Assembly: GCA_945949395.1 (NCBI GenBank)
Contig: CAMFEK010000001.1
Coordinates: 1 to 64,000 of the forward strand
Direction of reading: 5' to 3'
Length of the DNA stretch: 64,000 nucleotides
Source: an uncultured Clostridia bacterium
GTDB lineage: Bacteria > Bacillota > Clostridia > Christensenellales > Borkfalkiaceae
A program made the translations under genes and the position numbers. A model generated the notes under the pieces. It did no database searches and was not told where the DNA came from. It saw only the letters and a program-made list of their open reading frames with translations. Below, one piece after another: positions 39,654 through 48,492 of this stretch (within the stretch, counting starts at the first letter, position 1; every line of letters starts with the position of its first letter).

Positions 39654-41399
39654 ATGAAAAAGCAAAAGAATCTCATCGCGCGCTTTATTCCCTACTATAA
39701 GCCGCATTTAGCCTTGTTTTCGGCGGATATGGTGAGCGCGCTCGTCATCGCCGCCATCAATCTCATCTATCCCATGATCACGAGGCAGGTCATCAACGAC
39801 TACGTGCCCAACAAATTGTTGCCCGCCATGCTCGTCGCCTTTGCCGCCCTGCTCGGACTCTATCTTCTCAAGGCGATTCTCAACTTCGTGTTGCAGTACT
39901 GGGGGCACCTCGTCGGCACGCGCATGCAGGCGGATATGCGCGCACAACTCTTTGCCAAGCTCGAACGGCTCCCCTTCGGGTATTTCGACGAGCATAAAAC
40001 GGGCTCCATTCTCTCCCGATTGACGAACGACCTCTTCGAGGTCGCGGAACTCGCGCACCACGGACCGGAGGATATCTTCCTCTCCCTCATCACCATCATC
40101 GGCTCCTTTATCCTGCTTTTATATATCAACGTGCCGCTCACCCTCATCGTGTTCGCCTTCATTCCCTTTATCGTGGCGTTTTTCATGTTCACGCGGCGGC
40201 GGTTCAAGGAATCTTCTCAAAAGCTGCGCGAGCGGACGGCGGAGATCAACGCGGACATCGAGAGCGCCATTTCGGGCGTGCGCGTCTCCCGCGCGTATAC
40301 CGCCGAGGAGCATGAAATGCAGAAGTTTTCCGTCGGAAATCAAAACTTCGTCCAAGCCTCGGGCAAGCGCTACAAGGTCATGGGTGAATTTTTCTCTTCC
40401 ATGCAGTTCTTCATGGACTTCATGTACCTCGTCGTGCTGGTGGCGGGCGGACTCTTCTTCTATTTCGGCAAGATCGATTCGGCGGATTTCTTCACCTATA
40501 TTCTCTATATCTCCACGCTCATCTCTCCCATTCGCGTGCTCACCACCATCTACGAGCAGATTCAATCGGGCATGACGGGTTTCAAGCGTTTCACCGAGCT
40601 GTTGGACGCAGAGGAGGAGCCGGAGGCGGAAAACGCGATAACGGTTCCCGCTCTCCGCGGCGATATCGAATTTGAAAACGTCAGCTTTTCCTATCGGAAT
40701 CACGGCTCGGCGGATCGGTACGTCATTAAAAATTTCTCCATGCACGTTCCCTCCGGCAAAACGGTCGCCCTCGTCGGACCTTCGGGCGGCGGCAAAACGA
40801 CCATTTGCCACCTGATTCCCCGTTTTTACGAAATCGAGGACGGCGCGATCCGCATCGACGGCTACGATATCCGCGCGCTTTCCCGCAAATCCCTGCGCGG
40901 CAATATCGCCATCGTCCAGCAGGACGTATACCTGTTCAACGGCACCGTGGAAGAAAATATCGCTTACGGCGACTTTTCCGCCACCCCCGAACAGATTCGG
41001 GAGGCGGCGAAGAAGGCGAATATTCACGAGTATATCATGAGTCTGCCAAACGGCTACCAAACCAACGTCGGCGAGCGGGGCGTAAAGCTCTCGGGCGGAC
41101 AGAAACAGCGCATCTCCATCGCGCGGGCGTTTTTGAAGGATCCTCCCATTCTCATCTTGGACGAGGCGACGAGCGCGCTCGACAACGCGACGGAAATGCT
41201 CATTCAGGAATCCCTCTCCTCCCTCTCGCACGGCAGAACGGTTTTGGTCGTCGCACACCGCCTCTCTACCATTAAGAACGCCGATAATATCCTCGTCGTC
41301 ACGCAGGACGGGGTGGCGGAACAGGGCTCTCACGAGCAATTGATGGCGCGTGGCGGGCTGTATAAGACGCTCTACGAATATCAGTTTAAGAACCTGTAA
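39654..41399 (+). CDS. ABC exporter, fused permease and ATPase, 581 aa
   Basis: A type IV ABC half-transporter. The six-helix membrane domain lies in residues 1-310, with the coupling segment GYFDEHKTGSILSRLTNDL. The nucleotide-binding domain (about 335-581) has Walker A GPSGGGKTT, Q-loop VQQDVYLFNGTVEENI, signature LSGGQKQR, Walker B ILILDEATSALD and H-loop VAHRLST, all intact. It should act as a homodimer like Sav1866 or BmrA; no partner half-transporter is adjacent. Substrate unknown (lipid or drug type). AAGGAA precedes the ATG. Confidence 0.92.
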   Translation: MKKQKNLIARFIPYYKPHLALFSADMVSALVIAAINLIYPMITRQVINDYVPNKLLPAMLVAFAALLGLYLLKAILNFVLQYWGHLVGTRMQADMRAQLFAKLERLPFGYFDEHKTGSILSRLTNDLFEVAELAHHGPEDIFLSLITIIGSFILLLYINVPLTLIVFAFIPFIVAFFMFTRRRFKESSQKLRERTAEINADIESAISGVRVSRAYTAEEHEMQKFSVGNQNFVQASGKRYKVMGEFFSSMQFFMDFMYLVVLVAGGLFFYFGKIDSADFFTYILYISTLISPIRVLTTIYEQIQSGMTGFKRFTELLDAEEEPEAENAITVPALRGDIEFENVSFSYRNHGSADRYVIKNFSMHVPSGKTVALVGPSGGGKTTICHLIPRFYEIEDGAIRIDGYDIRALSRKSLRGNIAIVQQDVYLFNGTVEENIAYGDFSATPEQIREAAKKANIHEYIMSLPNGYQTNVGERGVKLSGGQKQRISIARAFLKDPPILILDEATSALDNATEMLIQESLSSLSHGRTVLVVAHRLSTIKNADNILVVTQDGVAEQGSHEQLMARGGLYKTLYEYQFKNL

Positions 41400-41416
41400 C
41401 CCCCTTCGGGGCAAAG

Positions 41417-41454
41417 AAAACCCGTTTCGGACGATAAGCCGAAACGGGTTTTTT
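41417..41454. terminator. Bidirectional terminator (ABC exporter / cls)
   Basis: A perfect 14-bp stem AAAACCCGTTTCGG (41417-41430) / CCGAAACGGGTTTT (41439-41452). Confidence 0.95.
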
Positions 41455-41456
41455 CA

Positions 41457-42974
41457 TCAGAACATGGGGGAGAATAAGTGCAGGATAGAGGCGGTCAGCC
41501 GCGCGAATCCCTTCAAGCGGAAATCCTGCGGAATTTCCTCGGAGCGGGCTATCGTCTCCTCGATATCCCGCTTGATATCCTTTAAGCAGGGGGCGCCGAT
41601 GACGAGAGCTCCGCACTCAAAGTGATGGACGAGACTGCGGTAATCGAAATTGACGGTGCCGACGAACGCGATCTCGTCGTCCACGAGCACGCTCTTGGCG
41701 TGGATAAAGCCGGGCGTATATTCGTAGATATGTACGCCCGCCTCCAAGAGATAGGCGTAGTGGGAACGGGTGATGTCGAGAATAATCTTTTTATCGGGAA
41801 TATGCGGGGTGATAATCGTCACGTTCACGCCGCGGAAGGCGGCGTTGCGGAGGGCAGACGCCATCTGATGGTCGATGATGAGATAGGGCGTCGTGATGAG
41901 GACGCTGCTTTTCGCCGCGTAAATGAGGTGCAAGTAGTTGTTCTCGCCCACCTGCTCCCGATACATGGGCTTGGGACCGTCGCCGAAGAAATGCACGAAT
42001 CCCTCGTCGTCAAAGCGCGGCGTCTGCGCGGGAAAGTAACGCTCGAAAGACAGTTTTTCCTTGGATTCCAAGGAAAACAGACTCAAAAAAGCGGCGGTCA
42101 GCGCGGCGACCTCGCTCCCTTCGATGCGTATCGCGGTGTCCTTCCAGTGCCCTAATTTGTGATCCTCGTTGATGTACTCGTCCCCGATGTTCACGCCGCC
42201 CGTATAGGCGATTTTGCCGTCGACGACGGTGATTTTTCTGTGGTCGCGGTTGTTAAAGATCGCAGACACGACGGGGCGGAAGGGGTTGAATTTGCGGCAG
42301 TCGATGCCCTCCCGCCGCAGCGTTTTCCAGTAGCCGTTCTTCTGCATGCCGAGCGTTCCGATGTCGTCGTACATGACCTTCACGTCCACCCCCTCCTTGA
42401 CCTTCTCTACGAGAATTTCGTGAATGGTCGACCACATTTTTCCGGGGAAAATCAGAAAATACTCCATCAAGATGAATTTTTCGGCGCCTTTGAGCGAGAG
42501 GATCAAATCTTCAAAGAACTCCTCGCCGAGCTTGAAATAGGTCACGCGGTTGCCGCGGGAGCCGAAGGTGCGGGCGTTGGCTTTCAGATAATTGCGCAGC
42601 CCCAGCTGTTCGGGCGGGAGGGTTTGCGCGTCCTTTTCGCTTTCGGACAGATACCCCGCGAGCGCATCCGTCTGCTTTTTCAGCGCAGCTGCCGCCTTTT
42701 TCGGCAAGCGCACGCTGCCGAACAGCAGATAGAGGAGGACGCCGAAGAGCGGAATGAGGAGGACGAGAACGAGCCACGGCAACTTAAATTCGGCGGGCTC
42801 CCGCTTGTTGACGATCACGAGAAAGACGATGAGCCCCAACAGGCTGCTCAATATCTGAAAGACGATGAAATATTGATTAAAAAAGTAGACAGCGGCAAAG
42901 ATGGCGACAAGTTGCAGAATGAGGAATATCGCCGTCAAGCACGCGCGGCTGAATATCATTTTTAGCAGTTTCAT
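41457..42974 (-). CDS. cls: Cardiolipin synthase, 505 aa
   Basis: A phospholipase-D superfamily enzyme condensing two phosphatidylglycerols into cardiolipin. Two or three N-terminal membrane helices (1-75, PLDc_N type), then two HKD motifs: HRKITVVDGKIAYTGGVNIGDEY (about 245) reads HxKxxxxD, and HAKSVLVDDEIAFVGTVNFDYRS (about 428). The C-terminus SILHLFSPMF matches the Cls ending. Length is typical. Convergent with the ABC exporter and sharing its terminator. Confidence 0.94.
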   Translation of the reverse strand: MKLLKMIFSRACLTAIFLILQLVAIFAAVYFFNQYFIVFQILSSLLGLIVFLVIVNKREPAEFKLPWLVLVLLIPLFGVLLYLLFGSVRLPKKAAAALKKQTDALAGYLSESEKDAQTLPPEQLGLRNYLKANARTFGSRGNRVTYFKLGEEFFEDLILSLKGAEKFILMEYFLIFPGKMWSTIHEILVEKVKEGVDVKVMYDDIGTLGMQKNGYWKTLRREGIDCRKFNPFRPVVSAIFNNRDHRKITVVDGKIAYTGGVNIGDEYINEDHKLGHWKDTAIRIEGSEVAALTAAFLSLFSLESKEKLSFERYFPAQTPRFDDEGFVHFFGDGPKPMYREQVGENNYLHLIYAAKSSVLITTPYLIIDHQMASALRNAAFRGVNVTIITPHIPDKKIILDITRSHYAYLLEAGVHIYEYTPGFIHAKSVLVDDEIAFVGTVNFDYRSLVHHFECGALVIGAPCLKDIKRDIEETIARSEEIPQDFRLKGFARLTASILHLFSPMF

Positions 42975-43031
42975 AAAATTTCTCCCTTTGCCCTTTTCCG
43001 TCAGTGAAAGGGGCGTTTCTAAAACGTATTT

Positions 43032-43060
43032 ATTATAGCACCTTAAAAGGGCAAATGCAA
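43032..43060 (-). promoter_or_regulatory. Promoter of cls
   Basis: TTGCAT (43060-43055), 17 bp and TATAAT (43037-43032) on the minus strand. Confidence 0.75.
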
Positions 43061-43099
43061 TCCCTCTTTTGATTTTTCCAACGATTTACGACAAAAAGG

Positions 43100-43136
43100 G
43101 CAAAAATAACCGCCTCGGCTATTCAGCCGAGGCGGT
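43100..43136 (-). terminator. Terminator of the 1169-aa lipoprotein gene
   Basis: A perfect 12-bp stem ACCGCCTCGGCT / AGCCGAGGCGGT (43109-43136) followed on the minus strand by TATTTTTG. Confidence 0.9.
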
Positions 43137-43147
43137 CAAGGTGTTTT

Positions 43148-46100
43148 TTATTCTTTTTTGCTTTCGCCTTTGTCCGTCTTTCTCTTGGAACGGTATTGCG
43201 GAACGGGTTCCACCTTTTTGTTCTTCTTGCGATCCTTGATCACGCGCTTTACAAAGAGCACGACCAACGTGAAGATGAGCACGACGGAGAGCGCGATGGA
43301 CGCGATCATCATGAAGAGCTCGCTCGTCCATTCAAAGGAATCTTCTTCCTCGTCCTCGTCCGTATCTACGGATTCGGGGGAGACGGTCGTATCGATGGCG
43401 GAGAAGTTCACGAAAGTGGTATAGCCGTCCTGCAGATAGATGAGTTCTTCTTTGTAAGAGGACTGCTGATAGTTGTAGTAGAGATTGCCGGGATCCTGCT
43501 GGGAAGAGGTGTATACCACGTAGTTGTTGGCGGGATCGGCGTCCTTATCGTAGCGAACGTAAGAAGAGGAATCGTAGAAGGTGTAGGTGTAGTAGAGCGC
43601 ATTTTCATACGTCTTGCCGTCTTTTACCAGTCTGCCGCTCTCCTTGTCGAGCGTAACGCCCTCCTTCTTCGCCACGACGTCGTCGATGGCTTCTTTTAAG
43701 AGCGCGTCGTAGTTATTCGAGAGAGAGGAATAGGATACGGAGTCGAATGCCACAAAGCTGCCCGCCTTGCTCTTGATCGTCCCTTCTCTGTTGCCGCTGA
43801 ACACTTCCAAACGATAGCTCTTGGAGCTGTTGCCGGTGGATACGTAGTAGGTAACCACTTCGTGGATCGTCTCGTTTCCTTCGCGGTTGTCGATCACGGT
43901 GTAGAGATCTCTGCTCTCCTGCGTGGCGTATCTCGCGTAGGCAGCGGCGAAGTCGTCGGGAATATCGGTAACTTTTAAGTTATAGCTGTTCTTTTCCGCG
44001 TCGTACTGCGCGTAGTAGGCGCCGTCGTGATAATAGAACGCGATCGCGCCCGTCTTGGTCACGAGGTTCTTGCTCTCGTCCTCGCCCAAGGGATATTCGT
44101 CCGCGTCGTATTCGTTCGCGGTCTGGAACGCCTTCAAATTCGCGTACAGCGCGGAATCCGTCTCGTCCGCACTCTCGTACAAGCCGTTTTCGGTGATATA
44201 GTACGCGATATCGGTCTTTTCGTCGAAGTCGTCGGCGGAGGGATCCTTTTTGCAGATGTTGCCGTCGTCGTCATACCAGAAGGTCACTTCGGGCGTTTCG
44301 ATCTTCAGCGAGCTCGTGTAACCCTTCTTCAAGGAAGAGGTGTCGATGAGGTAGACGTAGGCGATAGCCCCCTTGCTCACGGTGACGTCTACGGAGACGG
44401 TCGTGTAGGAAGAGGACGCGATGGTGGACGTGCTGCTTGCAATGTAGCCGTAGCTCTGTTCCACCGCGTTTAAGATGACGAGGGGCTGAGCGGCATTGCC
44501 GAAGATGGCGCCGAACCAGTTGTCTTTATTGAGAGCGGCGGTGAGGGAGCTGTCCTCCGCGGCGGCGATGAGCGTCTTTGCCCAGTCCGTATCGTAGTAA
44601 TTGTCCGCGTACTTCTTATTGAGGAGACCTGCCGTCTCGTTCGAGTTTGTCTTTACGTCGTTCGTGCCGCCAACGTAGTAGCTGCCGCCGGCAACGCCCT
44701 GATAGTTTAAGGGAATCGCAAATCCCTTTTCAATGGCGTCGGGATTAGAGTAGATGACGGAGTCGAATGCGGTCGCCTCCTTTTCCGCCTTGCCGGTCAG
44801 GGATACGGAAACGGCATAACTGCCCGTGGAAATGTTGGCAAATTCCGTCTCGGTCATTTCGAGAGCCTGGAAACGGGTGAACGCCGCGTAGCCTTCCAGA
44901 TAATCGGCTTTCGTCGAGCCGACGATGGCGGAGGGACCGTAGCAAAGTTCGAGAGAGAAGGTTCTATCCTGATCCGTTTCGTTCTTTACGAAGAAGAAGC
45001 ATTGCGCCCAACCGTCGAACAGATCGTCCGAGCTGTCCGTCTTAACGGGGGAGAGCAAGGTGGAGTCGAATGCGGCGATCTTGTTCACGTTATCGCCGTC
45101 GATGAGGTTGATGGACGCGCCGGTGTAACCGTTGAGCGCGGACGTCTTGACAAAGAAGGTGTAAGCTCTGTATTCGTCGGGCGCGAGGGTGAATTCGCCG
45201 TTCGTCTCCGTCACTTTCGTCGTGTAAGCGGCGCCGTTCGCGCTCATCATCATCACGACGTTTTCCGTTTCGTCGAAGGGGAAAGAAGCAAAGTCGTCGG
45301 ATAAGATCTTGTTGAGCAGCTTATTGTTCACGCTCTTGAGTTCGGCTACGGTACCCGTCTTCAAGACGTCGTTCTTCGTCTCGATGTTGAGTCCCTTGTA
45401 GGAGTTTTCGCCGGAAGTCGTGTAGATCTTGCCGCTCACGGAATCGTCCTCCGTCAAGCCGTAGGAGAGGGAGAGCTCCTTCTTCACGTCGAGGGCGTCG
45501 AATTCGCCGTACATATCGAGCGCGAACACCCTCTCGCCCGCGTAAGAAGTATCCGTTTCAAAGAGCTTGTCTTGAAGTTCGTCGTAGGCGTAGCAGGTGG
45601 GGAGTCCCGCCTTTACCGCCTCTTCGTACTCCTCGTTGGTGATGGTCTCGCATTTCACGTCGTCGAAGAAGGCGTAGCCCTCCACGTTTTCGTAACGGTA
45701 GGAGGAGCTGCCCTGTCCGAGTCCGAGCACGATGGTAAAGGTGCTGCTCGCGTGGGAAGAGCCTTTCAAATATACAGTATACTGCTCCCAGCCGTTGTTT
45801 TCCGTCACGGAAGAAGTATCGATGTTCTTGATCTGCATTTGATCGAGCGTGTTGCCGCCGAGCGTGTGCGTCACGCCGATATACGCGCCGCGGTTGCCGT
45901 CGACCGTTTCGCCGTCGTTGTAGGTGAGATCCATCGTCTTTACCCAAACGGAGAAGGTGGCGGACGTGTTGGCGGGCACGGTGATCGTCGTGGAAGAGGT
46001 GTACTTTTGCGCGGTGCCGTAGCCGTCGGAGCGGTAGTTCTGGATCATGAGCACGGAGCTTTCCGCGTCCTTGGAAGACTCGTTTTCCGCGTTCACCACG

Positions 46101-46657
46101 CCGTTATGCGTGCCGGGGTTCTCGCAGGTGGGGATATCGTCCACGCCTACGGGATAGATATAGTCGGTGTAGTACTCGAAGTCGGAGAGCTTTTCGATGC
46201 CGTCGTCCTTATAGAGTCCGTCCTCGATGTCCTTGTAGAAGGCGAGCCTGTCGTAGATGGAGAATCCGTCCTTCCAGGCGGCGAGGGCGTCCTTTAAGGG
46301 CATGCCCTCTTCATAGAGGTCGGAATGGCAGGTGAGGTCGTACCAGTGCGTGACCTCCGTGTCCACGATGCCGGACGCCTTGGTGGAAGAGCTTGCGCTG
46401 CTGCCGTTTGCGTCGCTACCGACGGACTTCGTCCAACCGGAAGGGGAGATGATGGAGGAGAGGTCCTTATCCACCGTGTAATACTCGAAATTTCCGTTGG
46501 CAATGGTTTCGTTGTCCGTCTTGGTCGTGGTCGAAGAGTCCTTGTCGGAGCTGTCGTCGTCGCAGGCGGTCATTAAACACAGAGAAAAAGCGGAAACGCA
46601 CGCAAGAGATAATGCGAGCAGCGCTTTCTTGTTCTTGTTTAGAATACTTTTTTTCAT
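43148..46657 (-). CDS. Large lipoprotein with C-terminal membrane anchor, 1169 aa
   Basis: A signal peptide ends in lipobox MTAC (Cys about 32), followed by an Asp/Ser/Thr-rich linker. The outer part has at least two jellyroll-like modules with matching ends: GWEQYTVYLKGSSHASSTFTI...GYAFFDDVKCETI and GWAQCFFFVKNETDQDRTFSL...GYAAFTRFQALEM, resembling carbohydrate-binding folds. A C-terminal helix (about 1108-1132, MMIASIALSVVLIFTLVVLF) is followed by a Lys/Arg-rich tail. The function is unknown; binding of glycan or matrix is plausible. ATG 46657 is preceded by AAGGTG. It shares its unusual double-anchored layout with the protein at 36382. Confidence 0.75.
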   Translation of the reverse strand: MKKSILNKNKKALLALSLACVSAFSLCLMTACDDDSSDKDSSTTTKTDNETIANGNFEYYTVDKDLSSIISPSGWTKSVGSDANGSSASSSTKASGIVDTEVTHWYDLTCHSDLYEEGMPLKDALAAWKDGFSIYDRLAFYKDIEDGLYKDDGIEKLSDFEYYTDYIYPVGVDDIPTCENPGTHNGVVNAENESSKDAESSVLMIQNYRSDGYGTAQKYTSSTTITVPANTSATFSVWVKTMDLTYNDGETVDGNRGAYIGVTHTLGGNTLDQMQIKNIDTSSVTENNGWEQYTVYLKGSSHASSTFTIVLGLGQGSSSYRYENVEGYAFFDDVKCETITNEEYEEAVKAGLPTCYAYDELQDKLFETDTSYAGERVFALDMYGEFDALDVKKELSLSYGLTEDDSVSGKIYTTSGENSYKGLNIETKNDVLKTGTVAELKSVNNKLLNKILSDDFASFPFDETENVVMMMSANGAAYTTKVTETNGEFTLAPDEYRAYTFFVKTSALNGYTGASINLIDGDNVNKIAAFDSTLLSPVKTDSSDDLFDGWAQCFFFVKNETDQDRTFSLELCYGPSAIVGSTKADYLEGYAAFTRFQALEMTETEFANISTGSYAVSVSLTGKAEKEATAFDSVIYSNPDAIEKGFAIPLNYQGVAGGSYYVGGTNDVKTNSNETAGLLNKKYADNYYDTDWAKTLIAAAEDSSLTAALNKDNWFGAIFGNAAQPLVILNAVEQSYGYIASSTSTIASSSYTTVSVDVTVSKGAIAYVYLIDTSSLKKGYTSSLKIETPEVTFWYDDDGNICKKDPSADDFDEKTDIAYYITENGLYESADETDSALYANLKAFQTANEYDADEYPLGEDESKNLVTKTGAIAFYYHDGAYYAQYDAEKNSYNLKVTDIPDDFAAAYARYATQESRDLYTVIDNREGNETIHEVVTYYVSTGNSSKSYRLEVFSGNREGTIKSKAGSFVAFDSVSYSSLSNNYDALLKEAIDDVVAKKEGVTLDKESGRLVKDGKTYENALYYTYTFYDSSSYVRYDKDADPANNYVVYTSSQQDPGNLYYNYQQSSYKEELIYLQDGYTTFVNFSAIDTTVSPESVDTDEDEEEDSFEWTSELFMMIASIALSVVLIFTLVVLFVKRVIKDRKKNKKVEPVPQYRSKRKTDKGESKKE

Positions 46658-46736
46658 ATAAAAAAACACCTTATAGTAATTTTGTCTTTTCGGTTCTGTC
46701 AGTAGAGAACAGAACTCCATTTATACGCTTACCTCT

Positions 46737-46765
46737 ATTTTAATATAAATGCAAATTATAATCAA
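46737..46765 (-). promoter_or_regulatory. Promoter of the 1169-aa lipoprotein gene
   Basis: TTGATT (46765-46760), 17 bp and TAAAAT (46742-46737) on the minus strand. The leader contains a 7-bp hairpin GTTCTGT/ACAGAAC (46692-46714). Confidence 0.75.
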
Positions 46766-46848
46766 GCGTTTCAAGTGTTAAAAAGATGAAAAAAAAGAAT
46801 AAATTTTTCCAAGAGGGGCAAACTTTTGGCGTAACGGGGAGGGGAAGG

Positions 46849-47214
46849 TTGAAAAAGGGGAAGAGATACGGTTGGCTGATCGCAATCGGCGCTCTTTGCG
46901 GCGCGGCGAACGGCGCGTTCGGCGGGGGCGGCGGTCTTTTGGTCGTGCCCGCCTTAGAGCGCTTTTCCTCCCTTTCCGCCAAGCAGGCGCACGCCACGGC
47001 GATCCTCGTCATTCTGCCCGTCACCCTTTTCAGCGCGATCCTCTATCTTGTCTCCGTTCCCGTCGATTTTTCCCTCCTCGTCCCCTGTGCGCTCGGCGTG
47101 AGCGTCGGGGGCGCGGTGGGCGCGGGCGCGCTCAAGAAATTCAATTCCGCTCTTTTGACCTTTCTCTTTTCCCTCGTCATGTTCTTTGCGGGGATCAAGA
47201 TGCTGTTTTTCTAA
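46849..47214 (+). CDS. Half-size TSUP (TauE/SafE) permease, first gene, 121 aa
   Basis: Three to four membrane helices with the TSUP start GWLIAIGALCGAANGAFGGGGGLLVVPAL, the Gly-rich loop typical of sulfite/sulfonate exporters. Whole TSUP proteins are about 250 residues with two such halves; here each half is a separate gene. I prefer TTG 46849, which has GGGGAGGGG at the right distance, over ATG 46786, which has no ribosome site. The second half follows at 47245, and the two products probably form a heterodimer. Confidence 0.8.
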   Translation: MKKGKRYGWLIAIGALCGAANGAFGGGGGLLVVPALERFSSLSAKQAHATAILVILPVTLFSAILYLVSVPVDFSLLVPCALGVSVGGAVGAGALKKFNSALLTFLFSLVMFFAGIKMLFF

Positions 47215-47244
47215 TCCATAATAATAGGGGCGAAAAAAAACAAT

Positions 47245-47646
47245 ATGTCCTTTTATCTTTGTCTTTTGGCAGGGTTCCTCTCGGGGCTTTTCGGCGGCAT
47301 GGGCATGGGCGGGGGTACCGTGCTCATTCCCCTTCTTACCCTGCTGTTTTCCGTGCCGCAACTTTCGGCGCAACAGATCAACCTCCTCTCCTTTCTCCCC
47401 ATGGCGCTCTTTTCCCTCCCCGTGCACTTTCAAAACGGATTCATTCGCAAGGACAGCATTCTCCCCCTTCTGCCCTCCGCCCTCGTTTGCAGTATCGTAT
47501 TTTCCCTTCTCGTGAGTAAAGTGGAGGGCGACGCGCTCAAAAGGGGATTCGGCGTCTTTTTGTGCCTGCTCTCCCTTTATCAGCTCGCCGTGTCCGTAAA
47601 ATTGTTTACAAAGCGGAAAAAAGATGCTAAAATAAAGAAACTATGA
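47245..47646 (+). CDS. Half-size TSUP (TauE/SafE) permease, second gene, 133 aa
   Basis: The second TSUP half, with LCLLAGFLSGLFGGMGMGGGTVLIPLL aligning to the Gly-rich motif of the first gene, followed by LSAQQINLLSFLPMALFSLPVH. Three to four helices and a basic C-terminus KRKKDAKIKKL. AGGGG lies upstream. It overlaps the HAD gene by 4 bases. Likely exports a small sulfur or organic anion together with the first half; the substrate is not shown by the sequence. Confidence 0.82.
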   Translation: MSFYLCLLAGFLSGLFGGMGMGGGTVLIPLLTLLFSVPQLSAQQINLLSFLPMALFSLPVHFQNGFIRKDSILPLLPSALVCSIVFSLLVSKVEGDALKRGFGVFLCLLSLYQLAVSVKLFTKRKKDAKIKKL

Positions 47647-48302
47647 AACTGACGAACATTCTTTTCGACCTCGACGGCACGCTGATCGATTCGAGGCAGG
47701 GCATTTTTAACTGTTTTAAGCACGCGTTTTTCATCATGGGCAAGAGGATCCCCTCGGACGACGAGCTTTGTAAGGTCATCGGACCTCCCCTCGACAAGAC
47801 CTTCCGCGAGAATTTCGGCTTGACGGAAGAAGAGGCGATCTTTGCCTTAAAGACCTACCGCGAGCGGTACGCCGTAAAGGAAATTTTGGAATGCGAACCC
47901 ATCGCGGGGGCGCAAGAGTTGCTTTCCCGCCTGCATAAGGCGGGGTATACGGTGATGCTCGCCACGTCCAAGCCCGAACCGTACGCGAAGAGCATTTTGG
48001 AAAATCTCGGCTGGAGCGGTTATTTTGACGTCGTCTGCGGCTCGGATTTCGAAGTGTCCTTAAAGACGAAGGCGGACGTCATCGAAGAGGCGCTCCGCCG
48101 CGCTTTCGTCGTAAATCGGTCGAGCTGCGCCATCGTGGGGGATCGCAAATTCGACGTGGAAGGGGGAAAGAAATGCTCCCTTGTCACCGTCGGCGTCAAG
48201 ACGGGCTTTGCGGAGCCGGGCGAATTAGAGGGCAGCGGCGCCTCTTTCGTGGCGGAGAACTTCGACGAGGTGTGGAATTTTATCCGAAAAAGCGGGGAAT
48301 GA
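47643..48302 (+). CDS. HAD-family phosphatase (phosphoglycolate phosphatase-like), 219 aa
   Basis: A haloacid dehalogenase-fold hydrolase. Motif I FDLDGTLIDS (about 8-17) carries the nucleophile Asp, motif II is ATSKPE (about 105), motif III Lys in SLKTKADV and motif IV IVGDRKFDVEGG. The cap domain (18-85) is the four-helix C1 type of Gph/PgmB/MupP enzymes, so the substrate is likely a small sugar phosphate or phosphoglycolate. Start ATG overlaps the TSUP stop. Confidence 0.88.
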   Translation: MKLTNILFDLDGTLIDSRQGIFNCFKHAFFIMGKRIPSDDELCKVIGPPLDKTFRENFGLTEEEAIFALKTYRERYAVKEILECEPIAGAQELLSRLHKAGYTVMLATSKPEPYAKSILENLGWSGYFDVVCGSDFEVSLKTKADVIEEALRRAFVVNRSSCAIVGDRKFDVEGGKKCSLVTVGVKTGFAEPGELEGSGASFVAENFDEVWNFIRKSGE

Positions 48303-48357
48303 GCCCGTTTTTTCGCATTTTCACGAAAATTTCTTGGAAAGATTTTCAAAAAGGGTA

Positions 48358-48386
48358 TAGACAAACGGGAAAATGTGTGATAAACT
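48358..48386 (+). promoter_or_regulatory. Promoter of the Ppx/GppA-maf-mreB unit
   Basis: TAGACA (48358-48363), 17 bp and TAAACT (48381-48386). Confidence 0.55.
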
Positions 48387-48492
48387 ATTGCCATTAAATA
48401 ATCAAATAATATGGGTAAGTTTCCTTTGATTTTGTGGGTATGATGAGAAAAAACAAATTGTAAAGGAAAAGTTAAACAAAGAGGTGCAATCC

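Noticed and set aside
46786..46848. ATG start 21 codons upstream for the first TSUP gene
   Set aside because: No ribosome site; TTG 46849 has a strong one and gives a family-like N-terminus.
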